64,000 bases of DNA from UBA6911 sp964481255 (lineage in GTDB: Bacteria; Acidobacteriota; UBA6911), in assembly GCA_964481255.1 (NCBI GenBank), contig CAYZTZ010000003.1:1-64000 (forward strand). Reading direction: 5' to 3'. The position numbers and the translations under genes were made by a program. How positions within the stretch are numbered: the first letter of the stretch is position 1; the number at the start of each line of letters is the position of its first letter. Of this stretch, positions 10,883-17,890 are shown piece after piece. Below the pieces are notes generated by a model, which was not told the origin of the DNA, searched no databases, and was given only the letters and a program-made list of their open reading frames with translations.

Positions 10883-11869
10883 ATGTCCGTCCTTAAACAT
10901 CCGAGCCTGCTCATCGATCTGGGCCGCGCGGGAGAAAACGGCCTGCCGTGGAGCAACGACCCGACGCTTCAGGTGGAAGCCGAGATCTGCAGGCGATGGG
11001 GCTTCCGGCTCAATGCCGCCGGGGGCAGGGTCCGCCTCGACTTCGATCAGGAACAGCTGGTGCCCGAGTGGATCCGGATGGAGGCTCCGGATCTTGCAGG
11101 GGAGCGGCTTTGCGTGGAGGGTTTTCTGCGCCTGGACTCCACCAACGAGGAAGCCCTCCGGCAGGCGCGACAGGGCGCGCCTGCGGGCACCCTGATTGTC
11201 GCGGAAGAACAGACGGCGGGGAGGGGAAGAAAGGGACGGGTCTGGCATTCCCCGGCCGGGGCGGGGCTGTATTTCAGTCTGATCCTGCGGCCCGGGAAAC
11301 CGCGCCGTGCCTGGCCCCTGCTGACCCACGCCGCCTCGGTCGCCCTGGCGGAGACGCTCGGGGGGCTTTCGGCCGGGCTCCCTGTGCGTCGGCCGCTTGA
11401 GGTCGATCTCAAATGGCCCAATGACGTGCTCCTCTCGGGCCGGAAATGCGCAGGGATACTGCTGGAGACGGGGCGGGTGGACGACATGCGGCCGGCGGCC
11501 GTGGTGGGCGTCGGGGTGAACGTTCACGCGGGAAGCGTTCCATCCATGTCGGCGCGCGAGGCGGCATGCCTTGACGAGATGGCGGAGGCTGCCATACCCC
11601 GCCGCAGGGTGCTGGTCGGCTTTCTGCGGCGTTTCGATCACTGGTATGGGATTTTCGAGTGCGGAAACCACCGGGAACTGCTGGCCCGCTGGAAAAGCCT
11701 ATGCTCCATGTGGGACGGGACGCCGGTCTGGATCATGGAGGGCGCAAAGCGGCGGGCTGTTGTGACGTGCGGGCTCGACGATAACGGAGCGCTCATGGTG
11801 CGCACGGCGGAAGGGAAAGTGGAGACGGTTCTGGCCGGCGATATCCGCTTGAGGCGGGCGGCGGAGTAA
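10883..11869 (+). CDS. birA: Biotin--[acetyl-CoA carboxylase] ligase
   Basis: Activates biotin with ATP and attaches it to the carboxyl carrier protein of acetyl-CoA carboxylase. The catalytic domain shows GRGRKGRVWHSP near residue 115 and the KWPNDVLLSGRKCAGILLE segment near residue 175. The final ~50 residues are the small SH3-like domain. The ~70-residue N-terminus resembles the winged-helix repressor domain of bifunctional BirA, but I cannot confirm that it binds DNA. It starts one base after valS, so it is translated from the same message. The accA gene of the target enzyme lies at 40-41 kb. Confidence 0.94.
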   Translation: MSVLKHPSLLIDLGRAGENGLPWSNDPTLQVEAEICRRWGFRLNAAGGRVRLDFDQEQLVPEWIRMEAPDLAGERLCVEGFLRLDSTNEEALRQARQGAPAGTLIVAEEQTAGRGRKGRVWHSPAGAGLYFSLILRPGKPRRAWPLLTHAASVALAETLGGLSAGLPVRRPLEVDLKWPNDVLLSGRKCAGILLETGRVDDMRPAAVVGVGVNVHAGSVPSMSAREAACLDEMAEAAIPRRRVLVGFLRRFDHWYGIFECGNHRELLARWKSLCSMWDGTPVWIMEGAKRRAVVTCGLDDNGALMVRTAEGKVETVLAGDIRLRRAAE

Positions 11870-11927
11870 CCCGTCGGCGGATTCCCGTATCGATGCGCAG
11901 GCATGGCTGCGGACTGTGGGCAGACCG

Positions 11928-12073
11928 TTACTTGATGCGTAACGGGAATTTTGTTCCCGTTTTGGAAGCATGAAGGCCGGATGCAATCCGGCTTGCGGCT
12001 TCTCAAATCCCCGCGCGCGGGATAATGTCCGGAACTCCATCGCCCGGTCGGGCGCGCGGAGATTTCTGAAGCC
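11928..12073 (-). repeat. Dispersed structured intergenic repeat, copy 1 (minus orientation)
   Basis: Read on the minus strand, 12061 to 11928 aligns along its whole 134 nt with 30349-30482 on the plus strand, with most bases identical. Three hairpins are visible. A GC-rich one has arms 11997-12017 and 12053-12073, of which 18 of 21 positions pair. The second has GAAGC/GCTTC outer arms (11965-11969, 11998-12002) around a perfect 7-bp GCCGGAT/ATCCGGC stem. The third is a perfect 8-bp AACGGGAA/TTCCCGTT stem (11941-11961). It fills most of the birA-ftsY gap and lies opposite to the direction of those genes. Confidence 0.8.
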
Positions 12074-12145
12074 CCTTGATCGGCATTCATCGGCGGGAGG
12101 AAGCTCCCGCGCTCCAGGCCGCCTTCCGCGGCGAAAGGAGACGGC

Positions 12146-13108
12146 ATGTTTTTTAAAAAATCCCAGGACGATCCGCCGGAGAAAAAGGCGGGGCTGTTCG
12201 CCAGGATGAAAAAGGCCCTGGGGGCCACCAGGGAAAACCTTGTCGGCAGGATCGAAGCTGTCCTGCATTCGCGGCCGGAAATCGACGAGACGGTGCTGGA
12301 CGAGCTGGAGGGCACTCTTCTCGGAGCGGACCTGGGCGTGCGCGTCACCGAAAGGATCATGGGCGCAGTCCGGGAGCAAAGGAAGAATCAGGTGATCCGG
12401 ACCGCGGAGGACGCGAAGGGCGAGATCCGCAGACAGCTCCTGTCGATTTTGGACTCTTCCGCCGCCGGCGCGTCTGCGCCGTCGGACAGCAGGCCGCAGG
12501 TTTGGATGGTCGTGGGCGTCAACGGGACCGGGAAAACGACCACCATCGGCAAACTGGCCGCGCGTCTTTCCGGGCAGGGGAAGAAGGTCCTCATCTGCGC
12601 GGCGGACACCTTCCGGCCCGCCGCAATTGAACAGCTCGCCGTGTGGGCGCAGCGTTCGGGGGCGGACCTGATCAAGAGCAGGGCGGGCGCCGACCCCTCC
12701 TCGGTGCTGCACGACGCGCTCTCGGCAGCGGTGGCGCGCGGAGACGACGTGGCCATCATCGACACCGCAGGGCGTCTCCACACCAAGAGCAACCTCATGC
12801 AGGAACTGGAGAAAATGCGCCGGGTCGCCGCGCGCAAAGTCCCCGGCGCGCCGCACGAGGTCTTCCTCGTGGTGGACGCGACAACAGGGCAGAACGGTCT
12901 GACTCAGGCTGAAGAATTCAAGAAGTTTACCGGCATAACGGGACTGATCGTCACCAAGCTGGACGGGACGGCGAAGGGAGGCATTCTCTTCAGCATCTGC
13001 CAGGACCTTGCAATCCCGGTGCGGTTCATCGGGGTGGGGGAGACCCTGGAGGATCTTTTGGAGTTTTCGCCGGAAGGCTTCGTGGAGACGCTTTTCGAAA
13101 AGCCCTGA
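12146..13108 (+). CDS. ftsY: Signal recognition particle receptor FtsY
   Basis: GTPase that docks SRP-ribosome complexes at the membrane. The 320-residue protein has a short basic N-terminus (MFFKKSQ... with an amphipathic helix that can bind lipid), the four-helix N domain (about 25-105) and the G domain. The P-loop is GVNGTGKTTT near residue 123, followed by ADTFRPAAIEQL, the DTAGR motif and TKLDGTAKGG. The long acidic A domain of E. coli FtsY is absent, as in many other phyla. AAGGAG lies 6 nt before the ATG, and a perfect CGGGAG-GAAG-CTCCCG hairpin (12094-12109) sits in the leader. Confidence 0.96.
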   Translation: MFFKKSQDDPPEKKAGLFARMKKALGATRENLVGRIEAVLHSRPEIDETVLDELEGTLLGADLGVRVTERIMGAVREQRKNQVIRTAEDAKGEIRRQLLSILDSSAAGASAPSDSRPQVWMVVGVNGTGKTTTIGKLAARLSGQGKKVLICAADTFRPAAIEQLAVWAQRSGADLIKSRAGADPSSVLHDALSAAVARGDDVAIIDTAGRLHTKSNLMQELEKMRRVAARKVPGAPHEVFLVVDATTGQNGLTQAEEFKKFTGITGLIVTKLDGTAKGGILFSICQDLAIPVRFIGVGETLEDLLEFSPEGFVETLFEKP

Positions 13109-13134
13109 AGCGATCGGGGAGAAATAACCGGCCG

Positions 13135-13195
13135 GGGGGCTTTGAAAGCGGGCCGCGGAGGCCTCCGCAATTCGGCCGCCCGCTTCTTAGCCCCC
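13135..13195. terminator. Large inverted repeat between convergent ftsY and crp-family gene
   Basis: Arms GGGGGCT (13135-13141) and AGCCCCC (13189-13195) enclose a second pair, AAGCGGGC...GCCCGCTT, which in turn encloses the palindrome CGGAGGCCTCCG. The whole could fold as a long hairpin or cruciform. It starts 26 nt after the ftsY stop, suggesting transcription termination, though no T-run follows on either strand. Confidence 0.5.
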
Positions 13196-13236
13196 ATGAG
13201 GAGATCCTACGGAAGCTCGATCGTCGTCTTTCTCAT
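13159..13236 (-). pseudogene. Relic of a VapB/ribbon-helix-helix antitoxin interrupted by an amber codon
   Basis: On the minus strand an ATG at 13236 starts MRKTTIELP, then TAG (13209-13207), and the same frame continues DLLMGAKKRAAELRRP. The joined reading resembles the N-terminus of VapB-type antitoxins, where this position is commonly Glu or Asp; a GAG-to-TAG change would explain the stop. Similarity ends where the inverted repeat 13135-13195 begins, and no toxin gene remains downstream. Immediately upstream are two palindromes (13246-13270) in the position of a toxin-antitoxin operator. This is resemblance by eye only. Confidence 0.45.
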
Positions 13237-13245
13237 GGCGCAACC

Positions 13246-13270
13246 ATATTTATGTAAATATTGCGCAATT
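13246..13270. promoter_or_regulatory. Overlapping AT-rich palindromes, possible relic operator
   Basis: ATATTTA-TG-TAAATAT (13246-13261) overlaps the palindrome ATTGCGCAAT (13260-13269). They stand out in GC-rich surroundings and lie just upstream of the antitoxin-like relic on the minus strand, where an autoregulatory site would be. Confidence 0.4.
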
Positions 13271-13399
13271 GCTCTCTGCCCCGTCCGCGTATCCGGAATA
13301 TGCCGGTAAAGCCCGCAGGTTTCGCGGCAGAAACCGACGGGCATAAATCGCGCATTGCGTCGAAGAACGGTCTCCGGGCGGTCTCAAGGGCCCGGCATC

Positions 13400-14080
13400 C
13401 TATGGAGAGTCGGCGCCGCGCAGCAGAGCCTGGGGATCCAGCAGCTTGATGCGCCGCTGGTCGATTTCGATCGTCCCCTGCCTGCGCAGGCGGGCCAGGA
13501 CGCGCGTCACGGTCTCCCTGGAAGTGCTCACCATTTCGGCGAGTTCCTGGTGCGTGATCTTGAGGTCGATGATGGTCCCGCGGGCGTCGCGGACGCCGTG
13601 TTTCTTGGCGAGCTGGTGGATGCACATGCAGATCCTGGCGTCGGCGCTGCTTGAGCTGAGGCTTTGGGTCTGCCAGACCTGTCTCAGCCTCGCGCACAGG
13701 ACGTGGATGATCTGCAGCATGACCTTTTCGTTGCGCATGAGGTATTTGTGAAAATCGGCGCCGCTCACGGAAATGATCTTGGAGTCCTCCATGGCGGACA
13801 CGGTGGCGGGCGCCGTCTTGCCGTCCAGAAGGGACATCTCCCCGAAAAAATCTCCGGCACGGTGAATCGCCAGAATGGTTTCCTTGCCGGAGGCGCCGGC
13901 TTTGGACACTTTCACCTTTCCGGATAGAACCAGGTACATGTACGTGCCGGTTTCCTCCTCCAGAAAGATAATCTGGTTTTTCCTGTAGGCCCGAAGCACG
14001 AAGATATGCTTCAGCTGGTCGAACTCCTCGTCCGTGAGGGTCGAAAAAAGCGGCACACGTCGTATCTGATCAACTTTCAT
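13400..14080 (-). CDS. Crp/Fnr-family transcriptional regulator
   Basis: The 226-residue protein has an N-terminal cyclic-nucleotide-binding beta barrel (about 15-130), a dimerisation helix and a C-terminal winged helix-turn-helix with the ITHQELAEMVSTSRETVTRV recognition segment near residue 175. In the phosphate-binding cassette it reads GEMSLLDGKTAPATV. The Arg that contacts cAMP phosphate in E. coli CRP is not there, and there are no Fnr-type N-terminal cysteines, so the ligand is unclear. Its ATG overlaps the stop of the upstream gene by 4 nt, making it the last gene of a cell-wall cluster. Confidence 0.92.
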   Translation of the reverse strand: MKVDQIRRVPLFSTLTDEEFDQLKHIFVLRAYRKNQIIFLEEETGTYMYLVLSGKVKVSKAGASGKETILAIHRAGDFFGEMSLLDGKTAPATVSAMEDSKIISVSGADFHKYLMRNEKVMLQIIHVLCARLRQVWQTQSLSSSSADARICMCIHQLAKKHGVRDARGTIIDLKITHQELAEMVSTSRETVTRVLARLRRQGTIEIDQRRIKLLDPQALLRGADSP

Positions 14081-15168
14081 GGCAGTTTCAGGCGCGTGAT
14101 TTCGGTCCGTTCAGGCCGGTCCAGAGGATTCTGCGGCGCGACCGCGCGAAGCCAGTAGCGGAACAGAGCGTAGGCCGAGCCTGCCAGGGCCGAGAAAACG
14201 CAAAGGAGCGCGACGAAAATCAGGGAATTCAGGACCGTCCCCAGGATCACCAGCGGCACGCCCCATATGATTTTCGGTTTCGGTTTTTCATAAATCCAGC
14301 GGATCGAATAGCTGTAGCTTAAAGGGCCCAGGATCTTTTCGGCGACCCGGGGGTCGAAGGAGCCTTCGAGGAGGGCGACGAGCGGCCCGGCCCTTTTCGC
14401 GTAGGTCCGAATCGGAGCCCGGCGCGCGGACCGAAGCTCCTGCAGGCGGGAGAAGTATTCCTCGGCCACCTCGGCCGTCGGGAAGATCGACAGGGACAGG
14501 ACGCCCTCCTGGTGCTCGAGGCAGTAGCGCGCCTGGGCGAGCTCCATGTCGGGCGTGAAGCGCGCGTAGCCCTTGGGCGAAGAGAGCGCATGCTTTTGGA
14601 AGGATTCGCCGCCGACGAAATACCGCAGGCTTGACGCGTCGTATCCCGGTTTCGGCAGGTAGGAGATGAGCGACGGACGCTTTTGGCGCTGGTCTCCGAT
14701 ACATCGGCTTATCGAGAGGGCAACCCGCCGGATAAGCTCCTGCGGCGCCTGGCGGCCCCGCAAGCGGATCCAGCGCCTTCCCTGTGAGAAACGCAGGTCG
14801 TTTTCGGCGGAAACGAATTCATCTCCCGGCGGTCCTTCCGCAAGGGCCGAATCGCGCAGCAGGGTCAAGAGCGAGAAAGCCGCGCTCCGGTCCCGGAGCG
14901 TCACGATTTCCGCGGACAGGGATCCTGAGTCCGGGACGGAATAAACGCGCCTTTCATATTTTTCAAATCCGACATCAGCGAACAGCGGGCCGTCTTCGAC
15001 CCTGGAGAGGCGCGCCGGATCGGTAAAAGACAGATCCGAGGCCACGGGACCGAGTCCCTGCAGTTTGCGCGCGTCCGGGAAGCATTCGTCCGCAGCGGGG
15101 TTCCCCTCGGCGGCCGCGTAAGCCGAAGTCGCAAAAAGGGCGAAAAACAAGGCGAGGATCGGTTTCAT
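14077..15168 (-). CDS. Secreted, membrane-anchored protein of unknown function (DUF6599-like)
   Basis: 363 residues with a clear signal peptide (MKPILALFFALFATSAYAAA) and one C-terminal transmembrane segment (about 300-330, VPLVILGTVLNSLIFVALLC) followed by a short cytoplasmic tail. The soluble middle appears duplicated in layout: two alpha/beta halves, each containing an aromatic-rich stretch (EKYERRVYSV and the later SSLRYFVGGESF). This layout resembles the DUF6599 proteins of Acidobacteriota; the family assignment is from memory. It begins directly after the amidase stop, with no gap, and overlaps the regulator by 4 nt. Confidence 0.75.
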   Translation of the reverse strand: MKPILALFFALFATSAYAAAEGNPAADECFPDARKLQGLGPVASDLSFTDPARLSRVEDGPLFADVGFEKYERRVYSVPDSGSLSAEIVTLRDRSAAFSLLTLLRDSALAEGPPGDEFVSAENDLRFSQGRRWIRLRGRQAPQELIRRVALSISRCIGDQRQKRPSLISYLPKPGYDASSLRYFVGGESFQKHALSSPKGYARFTPDMELAQARYCLEHQEGVLSLSIFPTAEVAEEYFSRLQELRSARRAPIRTYAKRAGPLVALLEGSFDPRVAEKILGPLSYSYSIRWIYEKPKPKIIWGVPLVILGTVLNSLIFVALLCVFSALAGSAYALFRYWLRAVAPQNPLDRPERTEITRLKLP

Positions 15169-16974
15169 TTATCTCGGGTCGGGGCGGTTTTGGGCGACGT
15201 CCGTGCCCAGGGTTTTGATATAGTCCTGAATCCCCGCGAAAAGGGCGGACGCCATGCGCTCCTGATGGACGGTCTTGCGCAGGAGCCGTTCGTCCCTGGG
15301 ATTGCTGATGAAAGCGACCTCGGTGAGCACCGAGGGCATATTGGCCCCGATAAGGACTATGAAAGGGGCCCGGCGAACGCCGCGGTTCTTCGCGGAGGGG
15401 AAGATATTGCGAATCCCCGCATACAGCCTCTTTTGGATGATCGAGGCCAGCTCCCTCGACTCCATGGATTTATCGGCCTGCGCGATTTTCTTTACAAGGT
15501 CTTCCAGGTCGCGGACGTTATTGAGCGCCGTCGCGTTTTCCCGGGCCGCCACCTCGCGCTCGGCGTCCGTCGTGGCGAAATCGAGATAATAGGTTTCGAC
15601 CCCGCTTGCCGAGCGGGAGCGGCTGGAATTGGCGTGAATGGAAATGAAAAGATCGGCGCGGTGCCGGTTGGCGAAGGCGGTGCGCTCCTCCAGCGACACG
15701 AAAGAGTCGTCGGTGCGGGTCAGAAACACTTCAGCGCCCAGGTTTTCCCCAAGAAGCTTTTGGAGTTCCAGGGCTATGGCTAGGACAAGGTCCTTTTCCA
15801 GAAGCCCTCCCGGGCCGACACAACCCAAATCGTGGCCGCCGTGCCCCGGGTCGATGACCACCCGCCCCACCTTCAGGCCGAGGACGCGCGTGAGCGTCCG
15901 GTTCCCCGCGCTTGTGGGGGAAGCTGTTTTGGGCAGAGGCGGCGGCTCCGGCGCCCGGGCTGAAGCCGGCGCGGGCGCGGTTTCGTCGGGGCGCGGATTG
16001 ACCTCCACGGGCGAACGCTGCGCGTCCGGCCCTCTTGCCGAACGCCGATGCAGATCGATGACGATGCGGAAAGGGTCATGCAGCTCAAAGACGGAGGGGT
16101 CGTCTTTGGACGCCAGGTCCAGAACCACGCGCACGACGTCGGGACTGTTCTGCGCCACACGAATCTTCCTGAGGAGGTCGTCCTCGACCGCAAATGTCTT
16201 CGCCCTCAGGTCCGCGCTCAATCTGGAATCGAAGATATCGAAATAGATTCTTTCGGGATCGGATAAGAGAACCTTGCGGTATCGGGCCTGCGAATCCATG
16301 TCGATGAGCACGCGCGTGTATTCCGCGGTCGACCAGTAGCGGACGCTGTGAACCATGGGCCGCCCGCCCGCCGGCGTGTTGTCCGCTTGGGCGACGGGAG
16401 GCGGCGCAGGAGCTTCCGCGGGCCCGGAAGCGGCTTTCGCACTCTCAAGTTGGCGGAAAGCGCTCGATCTGCCATAGCGGTTTTTGAGGCGCCCATAGGC
16501 CTCGGCGGCCGCTTTCGGGTCGTTCAGATAATTGGAATAGAGATCGACCACGCGGGCCAGCGCGTCCGGGCAGTTCGGATTTCCTCCATAGTCGCGAACC
16601 AGGAAGTCATACCGTTTGGCCGCCGTTTTATAAAACTCCGGATCGGAGAACCTGGTCCCCATTTCCTGATAGATCCGTCCCTCTTCATAAATCGCATCAG
16701 CGGCCCGGACGTAATGCGGGTCTTTCAGGTACACGTTCCGGTAGGTCCTGGCGCATCGGAGGTATTGCTTGAGATCCGGCGCAGCCGATTGGGCGATTTC
16801 GTCTTTCATCCGCGCGGCTTCCTGAAAATCGTGTTCGGCTCCGGGCCTGTCCCATCGGTCGGCCGGAGGCGACGCCGGGGCAGACAGGGATGAAAAAATG
16901 GTGAAGAGAAGGAGATAGGAGACCCGCCATGATCTCCCGTATCTGCGCCTGGCGAGGGCCATGCTGTTCATCAT
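15169..16974 (-). CDS. amiC: N-acetylmuramoyl-L-alanine amidase (AmiC type, with TPR and AMIN regions)
   Basis: Cleaves the amide bond between MurNAc and the stem peptide in the periplasm. After a basic start and hydrophobic signal segment come TPR-like helices (about 60-175), an AMIN domain (about 210-310, HSVRYWSTAEYTRVLIDMD) and a Pro/Ala-rich linker. A C-terminal Amidase_3 domain (about 355-600) shows VVIDPGHGGHDLGC with the zinc-binding His, SIHAN with the second His, and TEVAFISNP with the catalytic Glu. Starts at 16974, 16971 and 16962 are all possible; a GTG at 17007 is less likely. The stop abuts the next gene, and a lytic transglycosylase lies upstream. Confidence 0.92.
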   Translation of the reverse strand: MMNSMALARRRYGRSWRVSYLLLFTIFSSLSAPASPPADRWDRPGAEHDFQEAARMKDEIAQSAAPDLKQYLRCARTYRNVYLKDPHYVRAADAIYEEGRIYQEMGTRFSDPEFYKTAAKRYDFLVRDYGGNPNCPDALARVVDLYSNYLNDPKAAAEAYGRLKNRYGRSSAFRQLESAKAASGPAEAPAPPPVAQADNTPAGGRPMVHSVRYWSTAEYTRVLIDMDSQARYRKVLLSDPERIYFDIFDSRLSADLRAKTFAVEDDLLRKIRVAQNSPDVVRVVLDLASKDDPSVFELHDPFRIVIDLHRRSARGPDAQRSPVEVNPRPDETAPAPASARAPEPPPLPKTASPTSAGNRTLTRVLGLKVGRVVIDPGHGGHDLGCVGPGGLLEKDLVLAIALELQKLLGENLGAEVFLTRTDDSFVSLEERTAFANRHRADLFISIHANSSRSRSASGVETYYLDFATTDAEREVAARENATALNNVRDLEDLVKKIAQADKSMESRELASIIQKRLYAGIRNIFPSAKNRGVRRAPFIVLIGANMPSVLTEVAFISNPRDERLLRKTVHQERMASALFAGIQDYIKTLGTDVAQNRPDPR

Positions 16975-17068
16975 ATGCGCGGGGCCGGACGGTGTCAAGC
17001 CCCGCACTTTTAGAACTTATTGAAAACTAAAGCACTTGTGGGGCAACATCATCCGGCGGCAACCGGAT

Positions 17069-17788
17069 CTAGCGGGATGAAGGTATGTTCGTCAGATGCA
17101 GAACCCCTTCCTCGTCGTAAAACTTATAGGGCGGTGAATATCCTGCGCTTTCGCGCGGCTGCACCTCGGATTGGGACTTGCTGTAGCGCTGCGTCACGGA
17201 GCGGACATATTCGCGTGTTTCTTTGATCTCAGGCACGCGCCCCAGGCGGGCCACCATGTTTTCGCCCGCGTTATAGGCCGCCAGGCTCAGGTCCAGGTTG
17301 TTGTTGAAATTATCCATCAGCCAGCGCAGGTGTTTCACTCCCCCGCGGATGTTTTCCTCGGGATCGAAAATATCGGAGACCCCGTGACGCTCGGCGGTGG
17401 CGGGCATAAGCTGCATCAGCCCGCGGGCGCCCTTTCGCGAAACGGCTTTGGGATTAAACCCTGATTCCGCGGCGATAATGGATCGGATCAGAGAAGGTTC
17501 GAAACCGTGTTCGAGGGCGTATTTTTCAATGATCGGGTCGTATATCCGGGACCTGTCCTCCGTATTTCCGGCGCCCGATTCCGGAGAGGGAGCCGATGAT
17601 TTAAGGATCTGCAGGTCCCAGACCGCGTTCACAGGGGGTATATTGGTGAAATTCCGGACGCCGTTTTCATCGATGTAGGAATAAAGGATTTGGCCGAAGC
17701 AATCGGCTCCTGCGGATGCCGCGGCCGAGATCGTCAACAGGAGGGTGAAAGCTCTCACGAGGCGAATGCGAGTCTCTTTTTGCGTCAT
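17069..17788 (-). CDS. Lytic transglycosylase (SLT domain) flanked by two DUF4124-like motifs
   Basis: Cleaves the MurNAc-GlcNAc bond of peptidoglycan with 1,6-anhydro product formation. Residues 1-30 form a signal peptide. A DUF4124-like strand (LYSYIDENGVRNFTNIPP) follows, then an SLT domain from about 82 to 200 with catalytic Glu108 in AAESGFNP, KGARGLMQLMP and SLAAYNAGE. The C-terminus repeats the first motif (YKFYDEEGVLHLTNIP), an unusual duplication. The 239-residue size is typical of small family-1 enzymes. It is the first gene of the minus-strand cell-wall cluster. Confidence 0.93.
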   Translation of the reverse strand: MTQKETRIRLVRAFTLLLTISAAASAGADCFGQILYSYIDENGVRNFTNIPPVNAVWDLQILKSSAPSPESGAGNTEDRSRIYDPIIEKYALEHGFEPSLIRSIIAAESGFNPKAVSRKGARGLMQLMPATAERHGVSDIFDPEENIRGGVKHLRWLMDNFNNNLDLSLAAYNAGENMVARLGRVPEIKETREYVRSVTQRYSKSQSEVQPRESAGYSPPYKFYDEEGVLHLTNIPSSR

Positions 17789-17890
17789 CGTCTCAATAGA
17801 TGCCGAACAGGATAAAAAAGTCCATCCGGTTGTCTGCGAAGCGGTGCTCCGCTTGCGAAACTGCGGCGGCCCGCCATCCGGTCAAGTGAC

